64,000 nucleotides of DNA from Acidobacteriota bacterium. Lineage in GTDB: Bacteria > Acidobacteriota > Blastocatellia > Pyrinomonadales > Pyrinomonadaceae. Location of the stretch: contig JAHBSJ010000005.1 in assembly GCA_019639155.1 (NCBI GenBank), positions 124,001-188,000 of the forward strand, given 5' to 3'. The position numbers and the translations under genes were made by a program. Under the pieces are notes generated by a model. That model had not been told where the DNA came from. It searched no databases and saw nothing but the letters and a program-made list of their open reading frames with translations. Shown piece by piece: positions 25,873 to 34,107 of this stretch; the first letter of the stretch is position 1, and the number at the start of each line of letters is the position of its first letter.

Positions 25873-27768
25873 TCAATCACGACATTTGGCTAGTATCTGC
25901 CGGTAGATATTATCCGCCGTGATCGGCATGCCGTCGTAGTTTAGGACGGACATGAGTTTCGATGCGTCGACGCCGAGTTCTATCATCATCAGGCTGCGGA
26001 ATTGGGCGTCGCGGTTCTGTTCGATGACGAAGATTCGTGAATGAGCGTCGACGAAGTCGCGGAACGCTTTGCCGAACGGAAAAGCCCGCGGACGCATCGC
26101 GTCCATTGCGATCCCGTCTTTCTCTAACATTTCCAGGGCCTCTTCGGCTGCATATGTCGATGTACCAAAAAAGACCACGCCATCAGGTTTTGTGCTTTGC
26201 TCCTGCAGAAATTCGGGTTGTGGAACAAGTTCCTCGGCCGTCTTCCATTTCTTGGCAAGCCGATCTACATTGCGTTGATAGGCCTCACCATCTTCCGTAT
26301 AGACTCCGTATTCATCACGGGAAGAGCCGCGTGTGACGAACGCCCCTCGCGTGGCGTTGGTACCGGCTATCGTCCGGTACGGGATGCCGTCGCCGTCGAT
26401 GTCGAGGTATCGGCCCCATTTTCCATTGAACTGCTCAAGAAATGCACCGGCGTGTTCAGCTTCGGAATCCGGCTGTGCCTCAATGTGACTACCATTGCCG
26501 CTAGACATAGCCTTGTAAATGCGTTCGAGCTGAGTTGATGAAAGCACTTTGCCCCGATCGTACTGCGTCGCATCGTCCCAAACCAATTCGTCGGTAATGT
26601 GGTCGTTCATGCCGAGATCGAGGTCGGTCATGATGATTACGGGCGTTTGCAGGCGTTCCGTGAGGTCGAATGCCTGAGCCGTCATCTCGAAGCATTCTTT
26701 CGGTGTTGCCGGAAACAGAAGCGGGTGTTTCGTATCACCATGAGATGCGTATGCTGCGAGCAGGATATCGGACTGCTGCGTCCGCGTGGGCATCCCGGTC
26801 GAAGGCCCCGTCCGCTGTACATCGATCAGCACCGTAGGCACTTCGGCAAAATAGCCGAGGCCGAGGAACTCGTTCATTAGCGACACTCCTGGGCCGCTGG
26901 TCGCAGTAAAGGCTCGGGCGCCGTTCCACATCGCCCCCATCACCATGCCGATCGCAGCGAGTTCGTCCTCGGCCTGGACGATCGCATAGTTGTTCTTGCC
27001 GGTTTCGGGATCAACGCGATACTTTGAACAATATTTCGCGAACGCATCTACAACGCTCGTCGAAGGCGTGATCGGGTACCATGCAGCGACGGTCGCACCG
27101 GCATAAATGGCACCGAGTGCGCAGGCCGAATTGCCGCTGTATAAGATCTTGTCGCCGAGCAGATCGCGGCGTTCGACGCGGAGTGCGAACGGATATTCGA
27201 AGTTATCCTTCACGAAATCGACGCCGAGATTCAGAGCCTTGATGTTCGGTTCGATCAGCTTTTCCTTACCTTTGAACTGTTCGCCGATCAGGCCTTCCAG
27301 AACTGAGAATTCGATGTCAAAAAGCGTGGCGAGAGCTCCGATGTAAACGATATTCTTGAAAAGCTGACGCTGACGGGCATCGGTATATTCGGCATTGCAG
27401 AGCCCCGTCATCGGTATACCAAGATGCGTGATGTCGTCGCGATCATAGTCAGGCGAGAGCGGTTTGGTGTTGTCGTAAACGAAATAACCGCCGCTTGCGA
27501 CATCCGCATAATCCTTTTTCATCGACTGCGGATTGACAGCGACCATCAGATCGACGCCCTCGCGTCTGCCCAAATATCCTTTCTCCGAGACACGCACCTC
27601 GTACCAAGTCGGCAAACCCTGAATATTCGAAGGGAAAATGTTCTTCGGCGTAACCGGCACGCCCATCCGAAACACTGCCTTAGTAAACAAAGCGTTAGCC
27701 GACGCCGAACCGGTGCCGTTTACGTTCGCGAACCTAACTACGAAATCATTTATCTTCGTTTCTTGCAT
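25873..27768 (-). CDS. korA: 2-oxoacid:acceptor oxidoreductase, fused gamma-alpha subunit (KorA-like)
   Basis: A 631-residue subunit. Residues 1 to about 195 are the gamma domain (VRFANVNGTGSASANALFTK), and the alpha pyrimidine-binding domain begins near residue 215 (SGNSACALGAIYAGATVAAW, YPITPSTSVVDAF), with EDELAAIGMVMGAMWNGARA and TSGPGVSLMNEFLGL. It pairs with the KorB-like protein to oxidise a 2-oxoacid, probably 2-oxoglutarate, to the acyl-CoA. A TATAAT hexamer on the minus strand (27778-27783) lies only about 9 bp before the start, so the mRNA may have an extremely short leader; this is speculative. Two unrelated genes separate it from the GltD-like oxidoreductase gene upstream. Confidence 0.93.
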   Translation of the reverse strand: MQETKINDFVVRFANVNGTGSASANALFTKAVFRMGVPVTPKNIFPSNIQGLPTWYEVRVSEKGYLGRREGVDLMVAVNPQSMKKDYADVASGGYFVYDNTKPLSPDYDRDDITHLGIPMTGLCNAEYTDARQRQLFKNIVYIGALATLFDIEFSVLEGLIGEQFKGKEKLIEPNIKALNLGVDFVKDNFEYPFALRVERRDLLGDKILYSGNSACALGAIYAGATVAAWYPITPSTSVVDAFAKYCSKYRVDPETGKNNYAIVQAEDELAAIGMVMGAMWNGARAFTATSGPGVSLMNEFLGLGYFAEVPTVLIDVQRTGPSTGMPTRTQQSDILLAAYASHGDTKHPLLFPATPKECFEMTAQAFDLTERLQTPVIIMTDLDLGMNDHITDELVWDDATQYDRGKVLSSTQLERIYKAMSSGNGSHIEAQPDSEAEHAGAFLEQFNGKWGRYLDIDGDGIPYRTIAGTNATRGAFVTRGSSRDEYGVYTEDGEAYQRNVDRLAKKWKTAEELVPQPEFLQEQSTKPDGVVFFGTSTYAAEEALEMLEKDGIAMDAMRPRAFPFGKAFRDFVDAHSRIFVIEQNRDAQFRSLMMIELGVDASKLMSVLNYDGMPITADNIYRQILAKCRD

Positions 27769-27855
27769 TCGCTTTCTATTATATCGCTATTTCATGTATC
27801 ACTACAGGTTATTGATTTATATGATTTGATTTGCCATCTTTCCCTCACTAAGCTC

Positions 27856-28866
27856 TCACTCAAAATCCTCCGACGAGCACCAGCGCTGAACCCATGTAGC
27901 TATCTTAGTCTTGCAAAGAGTGGTATCTGTCTTTAGGGTGTTCATTTTGTTTGGTGCGGCCTTCCACATATTCGAAACAACATAATCACTGTCTACACCC
28001 ATCTCCATCAGATAGCTGTAAATATCTGAATAGACTTTCGACGTCAACGGAACTGCGCCATCTCGGGTGTATACTTGATGAAGTCCTAAGGAAGGATATG
28101 GCGACCAGACAGTCCGCGTCATACCTCCCATGAACACAAGAGGACAAGCTGAATAACAGTTGTTCCACAACGTGGTTTCAAGTCCAAGCGCACGTATATA
28201 TCGCCCAGCCTTTAGTGCCTCATAAACCGAGCCTCCCCCGCTACCCAGTGAGATAGTCTCAACATCTGGATTATTCTTAATGGCCGAAATAATCTTGTCA
28301 GAAAATCCAGACTCGATAGCTCCTAAGATTTGGAGGACTTTCCCTTTATTCCGAATTCGAAAGAAAGACTTCTCTCGACCTTCGCCGATCCAAGTGCCAC
28401 TAGGTATTGAGTACTTTCCAACACAGTCTAGATTCCACTCAGTTACTCGTTCATCATAAGACATCCCAAGGATATTTCTCGCGACATTTGAGAAATTATC
28501 TGCCGAAATTGCCAATACCCTAAGAACGTGAGCATTTTTACTAGTGCGGAGTCTAAAGTTTGGTTTGTGAGTAACTTTCACTCTCTGAATATATTTGTGC
28601 TGACCTAAGAGAGTTCCTAGGATGAAACAAGAATGCTCGGGAATATTAATTTCATTCCATATTGTCCCGACATGACGCTCATCATCGATCGAATCGGCTA
28701 CAGAACGCATCTTCTTGGCCAAGTTATTTGATGCTTTCATTTCCATTCGGATCAGTGCTTCGCCTGTCGTCGGCTTTTTGTTCTGTGCGCGAACCAAGTA
28801 AGATCCGAACGAAAACATCAAAAACACAAAGACTAGAAACTTGGCATATCTCATTACGTTTCGCAT
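27856..28866 (-). CDS. Periplasmic protein with crotonase/ClpP-like fold (COG3904-like)
   Basis: A 336-residue protein with an N-terminal signal peptide or anchor (FLVFVFLMFSFGSYLVRAQ). The C-terminal half reads VETISLGSGGGSVYEALKAG, then ALGLETTLWNNCYSACPLVF and MGGMTRTVWSPYPSLGLHQV. This spacing of Gly-Gly-Ser, Cys-x-Ser-Ala-Cys and a following His is the layout of predicted periplasmic ClpP/crotonase-fold proteins (COG3904), where the Ser would be the nucleophile. The N-terminal 170 residues are not recognised. The coding sequence is visibly AT-richer than its neighbours, suggesting later acquisition. It lies between korA and a broken DUF2200 gene. Confidence 0.6.
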   Translation of the reverse strand: MRNVMRYAKFLVFVFLMFSFGSYLVRAQNKKPTTGEALIRMEMKASNNLAKKMRSVADSIDDERHVGTIWNEINIPEHSCFILGTLLGQHKYIQRVKVTHKPNFRLRTSKNAHVLRVLAISADNFSNVARNILGMSYDERVTEWNLDCVGKYSIPSGTWIGEGREKSFFRIRNKGKVLQILGAIESGFSDKIISAIKNNPDVETISLGSGGGSVYEALKAGRYIRALGLETTLWNNCYSACPLVFMGGMTRTVWSPYPSLGLHQVYTRDGAVPLTSKVYSDIYSYLMEMGVDSDYVVSNMWKAAPNKMNTLKTDTTLCKTKIATWVQRWCSSEDFE

Positions 28867-28867
28867 C

Positions 28868-29260
28868 TCAATAACTTGGGCTCTGCTCTACCGTTCGCAT
28901 AATCTTATCCATCTTCCTTCCCTTCGCAAGTTCGTCCACAAGCTTATCGAGCCGGCGGATCTTTTGCATTAACGGGTCTTTGATGTCTTCGACGCGGATG
29001 CCGCAGACCACACCTGTGATCAATGCGACATTCGGGTTGAGCCGTGGGGCCAAGTCAGAACCGCGAGCGATAGCGACCGGGTTCTTCGCCGCCTACACCA
29101 CAAAAGCCCAGTCGCTATCGCTCCCGGTTCCGACAAAACCCGTCCACCACTCGATAACCTCACGCAACTCCGCCACCGAACGCCCCTTCTTCTCCGCCTT
29201 CGCCACATAATGCGGATAAACCCCCGCAAAACTCATCGCGAATACTCGATCGTTTGGCAT
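28868..29260 (-). pseudogene. DUF2200 family gene interrupted by a palindromic element
   Basis: The frame from ATG 29258-29260 encodes NDRVFAMSFAGVYPHYVAKA and reaches a TAG at 29093-29095 after 55 codons. In the same frame beyond the stop, [20 protein letters not shown] continues the DUF2200 family to its C-terminus at 28868. A normal member has about 115 residues with a conserved middle of the Fe-t-FFa type; that middle is missing and a hairpin element with 24-bp arms (29058-29130) occupies its place. The ATG overlaps the stop of the upstream oxidoreductase (TGATG), so it was once translationally coupled. DUF2200 has no established function. Confidence 0.8.
29058..29130. repeat. Palindromic element inside DUF2200 gene
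   Basis: Left arm 29058-29081 (begins GAACCGCGAGCGATAGCGAC) is complementary to right arm 29107-29130 at 22 of 24 positions, with a 25-nt loop. It supplies the in-frame TAG that ends the DUF2200 frame. The core GCGATAGCGA also appears in the 26-bp inverted repeat at 44240-44365, so the two may be related REP/MITE-like elements. Confidence 0.8.
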
Positions 29261-31200
29261 CAAAAAGTAACTCCGGTTCTCGTGATCTGCACGACGTTGT
29301 ATTTCACGCTGCCGGCTTTGGTTACGTTGTACCAGAATTTTTGCATGTCCCAGGCGGCGGTCGGGCAGCGTTCGGCGCAGAGTCCGCAATGGAGACAAAC
29401 ATCTTCGTCCTTGGCCATTATGCGGCCGGTCTTCAGGCCGTCCTGGACGTAGATGTCTTGGGTCGCGTTCAAGGCAGGAACCTTTGTTTTCTGACGAAGT
29501 TCGGCTTCGGTGCCGTTGTGCATATCAAAAGGCGTGAACGTGATGCAGCTCGTCGGACAGATGTCCACGCACGCGTCACACTCGATGCATTTTGGAGCTT
29601 CGAATACGGTCTGGACGTCGCAGTTGAGGCAGCGTTTGGCCTCTTCGTAGCCTGCGAGAGGGTCGAAGCCAAGCTCGACTTCCCTTTTGCGGTCTTTGAG
29701 TGTCACGGACTTATCCGCCTGCGGCACGACTAGGCGATCGTATTCGTCAATCGCGCTGTCGTAAGCCCATTCGTGAATGCCCATCTTGGTCGAATAAAGA
29801 TTCGTGTGCGGAGCTGGACGATCGGTTACAAGGTCTTTGCCCTCGCACATCAGATGGATGGAAACGGCGGCCTGATGTCCGTGAGCGACCGCCGTGATGA
29901 CATTCTCAGGCCCGAAGGCGGCATCGCCACCGAAAAACACTCGCGGATTGGTCGATTGGAAAGTCACACGATCGACAGCCGGGACTTCCCATTTGTCGAA
30001 CTCAATCCCGAGGTCACGCTCGATCCACGGAAAGGCGTTTTCCTGACCAACCGCGATCAGAACGTCGTCCGCCGGATAGAAGACGTCGGGTTCGCCTGTC
30101 GGTACGAGCGAGCGTTTGCCGTTCTCGTCGTAAACGGCTTCGACCTTTTCGAAGGTCATGCCTCTCAATTGCGGATTGCGGATCACGGATCGCGGATTCT
30201 CATCGATACGCAACTTGGCTTCGTCTGGAATTGGCTCTCCTGCTGACCACTGACCACCGACCACGGACCACTCTTCGTCGGTTGCGACGACGAAGGACTT
30301 CGGCACGTGGTTGTCAATGATCGGGATGTCCTCGTGCATCGCGTCCTCTTTTTCCCACGGAGAAGCCTTCATTGAAGCAAACGGAGAACGAACGATAACC
30401 TTTACGTCCTCGCCGCCGAGCCGGCGAGCCGTGCGGCAGCAGTCCATTGCCGTATTTCCGCCGCCGAGTACGATGACCGTTCTACCGATCTTGTCCGTGT
30501 GCTCAAACGCGACCGATGCGAGCCAATTGATGCCGATGTGAATGTTGGCGTCGCCTTCCTGACGACCGGGCAGATCCGGCAAGTCGCGGCCGCGCGGTGC
30601 TCCGGTACCAACGAAAATGCCATCGTAATCCTGAGCCAGCACTTCTTTCAAGGATGATACGTAATGTTTGAAATGCGTATGAATTCCCAAACGCAGAATG
30701 TAATCAACCTCGTCGTCGAGAACCTGTTCCGGCAGACGAAACGCAGGTATCTGAGACCGCATAAAACCGCCGCCTTTGATCTGTTCGTCGAACAGATGCA
30801 GCTCGTAACCGAGTGGGGCGAGGTCGCGTGCTACCGTCAAACTTGCCGGACCGGCACCGATCAGGGCGATCTTCTTTCCGTTTGGCGTGAACGGGCCCTG
30901 CGGCATATACGGGATGACGTCGTCGCGATTGTCCGCAGCAACGCGTTTCAGACGGCAGATCGCGACCGGCTCTTCGTCGATCCGCCCGCGGCGGCACGCG
31001 GGCTCGCAAGGCCGATCGCATGTTCGTCCCAAAACACCCGGAAAGACATTAGAATCCCAGTTGATCATATATGCTTCGGTATACTTACCCTCGGCGATCA
31101 ATCGGATGTATTCGGGCACGGGCGTATGTGCCGGGCACGCGTATTGGCAATCAACTACCTTGTGAAAATATTCGGGGTCGGAAATGTCGGTCGGTTTCAA
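29260..31200 (-). CDS. GltD-like FAD/NAD(P)-dependent oxidoreductase with Fe-S domains (KorC-like candidate)
   Basis: A 646-residue flavoprotein. The N-terminal DPEYF...CQYACPAHTPVPEYI and CDRPCEPACRRGRIDEEP bind Fe-S as in the glutamate synthase small subunit. ALIGAGPASLTVARDLA near residue 111 binds FAD and VIVLGGGNTAMDCCRTARRL binds NAD(P)H. The C-terminus is a 2[4Fe-4S] ferredoxin domain (CIECDACVDICPTSC and CLHCGLCAERCPTAAW). Such proteins transfer electrons between ferredoxin and NAD(P)H; with KorA and KorB encoded downstream it is a candidate electron-transfer partner, as proposed for KorC-type proteins. An in-frame, repeat-derived insertion lies near residues 309-345. Confidence 0.85.
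   Translation of the reverse strand: MKPTDISDPEYFHKVVDCQYACPAHTPVPEYIRLIAEGKYTEAYMINWDSNVFPGVLGRTCDRPCEPACRRGRIDEEPVAICRLKRVAADNRDDVIPYMPQGPFTPNGKKIALIGAGPASLTVARDLAPLGYELHLFDEQIKGGGFMRSQIPAFRLPEQVLDDEVDYILRLGIHTHFKHYVSSLKEVLAQDYDGIFVGTGAPRGRDLPDLPGRQEGDANIHIGINWLASVAFEHTDKIGRTVIVLGGGNTAMDCCRTARRLGGEDVKVIVRSPFASMKASPWEKEDAMHEDIPIIDNHVPKSFVVATDEEWSVVGGQWSAGEPIPDEAKLRIDENPRSVIRNPQLRGMTFEKVEAVYDENGKRSLVPTGEPDVFYPADDVLIAVGQENAFPWIERDLGIEFDKWEVPAVDRVTFQSTNPRVFFGGDAAFGPENVITAVAHGHQAAVSIHLMCEGKDLVTDRPAPHTNLYSTKMGIHEWAYDSAIDEYDRLVVPQADKSVTLKDRKREVELGFDPLAGYEEAKRCLNCDVQTVFEAPKCIECDACVDICPTSCITFTPFDMHNGTEAELRQKTKVPALNATQDIYVQDGLKTGRIMAKDEDVCLHCGLCAERCPTAAWDMQKFWYNVTKAGSVKYNVVQITRTGVTF
30166..30273. repeat. 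Two periodic word-repeats inserted in the GltD-like gene
   Basis: Positions 30166-30198 repeat the word GCGGATT/ACGGATC with period about 8 (ATTGCGGATTGCGGATCACG...), and 30243-30273 repeat GACCACT/GACCACC with period about 7. They flank a short spacer. Both lie in frame in the oxidoreductase gene and encode EEWSVVGGQWSAGEP and NPRSVIRNPQLRG, low-complexity peptides absent from the family core between FVVATD and GMTFEKVE. Confidence 0.7.
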
Positions 31201-31341
31201 AACGTTATCTACCTTATTTTGTCGGAGTTAGCTCAAGGCTATATTAAATGATGTCTAAGATCTTTTCTAGCAAATTCGACAGGAAAAGACTATTATTTCA
31301 ATGCGAAGCAGCCGAATTCCGCGGCCGCTGAAAATTCTGCA

Positions 31342-32232
31342 ATGAAAATCATACTTTTTGCTTCGTTGGAGGCACTTCTCGGCATACCTGAGATAGCCGG
31401 ATGGATATTTGTATTCATACTCGGCGCGTGTATCGGCAGTTTCCTTAATGTGGTCATTTACCGCGTTCCGAATGAGCTCTCGCTGCTGCCTTCGTCAAAG
31501 TGCCCGTCTTGCGACAAGTCCATTCGCTTTTATCACAACATTCCGATCGTCGGCTGGCTTTTGTTGAGAGGTAAATGTGCAAATTGCGGTGGAGCGATCT
31601 CGATACGCTATCCCGCGATCGAGCTATTGACCGCATTGGTCTTCTGTCTGGTCTATTGGCAAGTTGGGTTAACGCCGTATCTGCCGCTGGCGTTGATATT
31701 TTCTGCCGCCATCATTGCATTGATATTCATTGATGCCGATCACATGATCCTGCCGAACGTGATCACCTATCCGATGTTCGTTATCGCGGTCATTGTTAGG
31801 ATCGCCTACCCGCTGATCTTCGAAGGCAATTACTTCTCGGATACGACCTACGCACCGATCTCATATCTTTCTGATTGGCCGGCATGGGCCGCTAGTCTCG
31901 CGGGCGCCGTGTTGGGAGCATTGATCGGCGGAGGTTCGCTGTGGTTGGTCGGCGCCGTATGGAGACTGCTCAGAGGCGTGGAAGCGATGGGGCTCGGCGA
32001 CGTAAAGCTGCTGTTCGGAATTGGAGCTTTCCTGGGGTGGAGGCTAACGATCCTCACGATCTTCGTCGGAGCCTTCACAGGTGCGCTGGCGGGAATTGTT
32101 GTAGTGATGAAACAAAAGGAAAAAGACCTGCAGGCTCAAATACCGTTCGGAATATTCCTTGGCATCGGCGCCCTCTTTGCTATGTTGTTCGGTGAGAAAG
32201 TCATTACTTGGTATTTGGGAATGTTTGCGTGA
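31342..32232 (+). CDS. pilD: Prepilin peptidase / type IV leader peptidase (A24 family)
   Basis: A 296-residue membrane protease. GACIGSFLNVVIYRVP opens the DiS_P_DiS domain, with zinc-type cysteines CPSC and CANC near residues 53 and 78. The aspartic catalytic residues lie in FIDADHMILPN and GLGDVKLLFGIGAFLGW. Eight or so hydrophobic segments match the family. It cleaves and N-methylates type IV prepilins and type II pseudopilins at the inner membrane. No pilin genes are near it. Its 3' end converges with the next gene at 2-bp distance. Confidence 0.93.
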   Translation: MKIILFASLEALLGIPEIAGWIFVFILGACIGSFLNVVIYRVPNELSLLPSSKCPSCDKSIRFYHNIPIVGWLLLRGKCANCGGAISIRYPAIELLTALVFCLVYWQVGLTPYLPLALIFSAAIIALIFIDADHMILPNVITYPMFVIAVIVRIAYPLIFEGNYFSDTTYAPISYLSDWPAWAASLAGAVLGALIGGGSLWLVGAVWRLLRGVEAMGLGDVKLLFGIGAFLGWRLTILTIFVGAFTGALAGIVVVMKQKEKDLQAQIPFGIFLGIGALFAMLFGEKVITWYLGMFA

Positions 32233-32234
32233 CC

Positions 32235-32507
32235 TCAGGCCTTCGTACAGGCCTCTGAACAAAAATTCCGTCTGTGTTTTCTAATGACCTTAGATTCAGG
32301 TATCCAGACACCACAGGCATCACAATCAACTAGCTTATTTGGTTCTGAAGCTGTCGCCGTCTTTCTTCTCAGATCTCCGGAAGCGGATCCCGCCTCTTTA
32401 AGCAGCCGGGCAAAGCCGACCATCGCCATCAGCTGCCTGCGGTACTTTATCGCGGTCAATCCCAAAAGGACTGCAATTACGGCAAATACAAGAAGGAACT
32501 CCCTCAT
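32235..32507 (-). CDS. Small membrane-anchored zinc-ribbon-like protein (PP0621-like)
   Basis: A 90-residue protein with an N-terminal membrane segment (FLLVFAVIAVLLGLTAI) and a C-terminal Cys cluster, LVDCDACGVWIPESKVIRKH then FCSEACTKA. The C-x2-C...C-x3-C arrangement resembles the PP0621 family, a probable metal-binding module of unknown function. It overlaps the upstream TPR gene by 4 bp (ATGA), so the two are co-translated. Confidence 0.7.
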   Translation of the reverse strand: MREFLLVFAVIAVLLGLTAIKYRRQLMAMVGFARLLKEAGSASGDLRRKTATASEPNKLVDCDACGVWIPESKVIRKHRRNFCSEACTKA

Positions 32508-33238
32508 TTGGGGGCTCCGGTCTTTGCCGTGTTGACCATGGCAGTAAGCTCAGAGACGGCGGGGCTTGTCGGATTCAATGCCCTCAACTTGTCGAGCGCC
32601 TGTTCGGCCTGTTCAATATTCTGTTGTCGCAAATGGGCCTGCACTATGAACTGAAGCGACCGCTCATGCGTAGGCCTCATTTGACCCGCCTTATTCAGTT
32701 CGGCGATCGCTCGTGTATAATCCGGCGGTTCCTGCAAATAGTAGGTTAGGCCAAGATCGGTTTGCACATCAGCATCCGAAGGCTTTAAGGCTAATGCCTG
32801 AAGATAGATGGTTCTGGCTTTTTCAAATTCATCATTGTCCTTGCGATAAAATCCGATGTCAAAACGCCCATTCCCCAATGCTACAAGCACATCAAAATCC
32901 TTCGGTTCGAGCTTGGCGGCGCGCTCAAGAATGCGGACAGATTCCGCAATAAGGCCATCGTCTTGCTTCATCGCCCCATAGCGATAAAGAGCTACGCCGA
33001 GGTCCTTCTGAAAAGAAAATTTGTCTGCGTTCTGGTCCGCCTCGGCGATCTTCGCTCTGATCTCTTCCGGGGAAAGGTCGTCGGCACGGTTGGAATTACC
33101 CGCGGTACCGGCGGAATTTACGGGCATTGGTCCGCCCATAGTTACTGCAGTTCGGTTCATGGAATTCGCGACCATGAATCCGCCTATGAAACCTGCAAGA
33201 AGGGCGATGATCACCAAAAGGATCGTATTCTTGTCCAT
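32504..33238 (-). CDS. Membrane-anchored TPR-repeat protein
   Basis: A 244-residue protein from the ATG at 33236-33238; a TTG 18 bp upstream is the alternative. An N-terminal segment ILLVIIALLAGFIGGFMVAN anchors it to the membrane. Helical repeats follow, with ALYRYGAMKQDDGLIAESVR, VLVALGNGRFDIGF, AKTIYLQALALKPSDAD-like and DLGLTYYLQEPPDYTRAI segments that match TPR periodicity (34 residues). Such proteins act as scaffolds, but no partner is identifiable beyond the co-translated zinc-ribbon protein. Confidence 0.8.
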   Translation of the reverse strand: MDKNTILLVIIALLAGFIGGFMVANSMNRTAVTMGGPMPVNSAGTAGNSNRADDLSPEEIRAKIAEADQNADKFSFQKDLGVALYRYGAMKQDDGLIAESVRILERAAKLEPKDFDVLVALGNGRFDIGFYRKDNDEFEKARTIYLQALALKPSDADVQTDLGLTYYLQEPPDYTRAIAELNKAGQMRPTHERSLQFIVQAHLRQQNIEQAEQALDKLRALNPTSPAVSELTAMVNTAKTGAPK

Positions 33239-33269
33239 CGCTATAAATCCTATCAAAAGGATACTGTCA

Positions 33270-33306
33270 CAAGAAAAGCGCCGCGGACGAAACCGAAGCG
33301 CCTTTC
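33270..33306 (-). terminator. Possible terminator after RHH gene
   Basis: On the minus strand GAAAGGCGC (33306-33298) pairs with GCGCTTTTC (33281-33273) with one G-T wobble and a 16-nt loop. The second arm ends in a T-rich stretch. It lies 25 bp past the stop of the RHH gene. Confidence 0.45.
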
Positions 33307-33331
33307 GAAAAAAGTCTTATGATGGGAATGA

Positions 33332-33601
33332 CTATTTTTTATCTGTTGTCGGCGGGATATACGGAAGGTCTTCCGCGCGGCGCCTGATCGGCGGATCTGT
33401 CGCTCGGCGTCTCGGGACCGCAGTTGAATTCCGACGATCAATGCTGCCTGGAGGAAGGCCCTGCCCGTGAACAGCCTCGACAAGGATCCTCGTGATCTCC
33501 TGCGACAAAGTCCTGTGCTCCGCAGCCGCACGACGCCGAAGGGACTCTTTCAACTCATTCGGAACATAAGCTCCAATGAATACGCCTTTACGATTTGCCA
33601 T
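33332..33601 (-). CDS. Ribbon-helix-helix (CopG/Arc-like) protein
   Basis: An 89-residue protein. GVFIGAYVPNELKESLRRRA followed by EHRTLSQEITRILVEAV is a typical MetJ/Arc/CopG fold: one beta-strand that reads DNA as a dimer, then two helices. The tail from residue 50 is Pro/Arg-rich and looks disordered. It could be a transcription repressor or the antitoxin of a lost pair; no toxin gene is adjacent. It lies 45 bp downstream of the RNase P RNA gene on the same strand. Confidence 0.7.
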   Translation of the reverse strand: MANRKGVFIGAYVPNELKESLRRRAAAEHRTLSQEITRILVEAVHGQGLPPGSIDRRNSTAVPRRRATDPPIRRRAEDLPYIPPTTDKK

Positions 33602-33646
33602 AAGAAATAAATTGCTCCCAATAAAGCGTAGGAAAAACGCCTGTTG

Positions 33647-34038
33647 TGTGAAGCGCGTCTATAAGCCGAATCCTGTATCCCGGACAAGCCGGGACGGCGA
33701 TCATTCATCTGGGCGTGACGTTACCGACACGCTCAAGCGGCCTACCCGGAAGCGATGCAGCGTCCTAAAACGCGTTTTCAGCTGGGCTGCTGAGATTTCG
33801 CTTCCCTATTTGGCCTTGCACCACGAGGAGTTTGCCTGGCCGCCGCTGTTACCAACGACGCCGGTGAGCTCTTACCTCACCGTTTCACCCATCACCTCGA
33901 AAGATCGAGGCTGGTCTCTTCTCTGTTGCACTTGTCGTTCCCGAAAATTCGGGACCCGGACGTTATCCGGCTCGATGCCCATTGGTGTTCGGACTTTCCT
34001 CCCCAAAAGTATGGAGCGACCGCCCAACGCGCTTCACA
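33647..34038 (-). ncRNA. rnpB: RNase P RNA (class A)
   Basis: On the minus strand the sequence contains GGGGAGGAAAGTCCGAACAC near the 5' end, ACAAGTGCAACAGAGA, GATGGGTGAAACGGTGAGGT, GGTAACAGCGGCGG, CAAACTCC, GCAAGGCCAAATAGGG, GGGTAGGCCGCTTGAGC, CCAGATGAATGATC and ACAGGATTCGGCTTATAG near the 3' end, all conserved elements of bacterial class A RNase P RNA in the right order. The 5' end TGTGAAGCGCG pairs with CGCGCTTCACA at the 3' end to form an 11-bp P1, which sets the boundaries. Its product is the catalytic RNA that trims tRNA 5' leaders. Confidence 0.95.
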
Positions 34039-34051
34039 GCAAGGCTCTGTG

Positions 34052-34080
34052 AGTATAACAAATTTGTTTTACATACAAAA
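34052..34080 (-). promoter_or_regulatory. Likely rnpB promoter
   Basis: On the minus strand TATACT (34057-34052) lies about 14 bp before the P1 helix of RNase P RNA. Upstream, TTGTAT (34078-34073) or TTTTGT (34080-34075) could be the -35 element at 15-17 bp spacing in an AT-rich stretch. Confidence 0.5.
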
Positions 34081-34107
34081 GCCATTGTTAACTCGGCGTT
34101 ACAGTAG

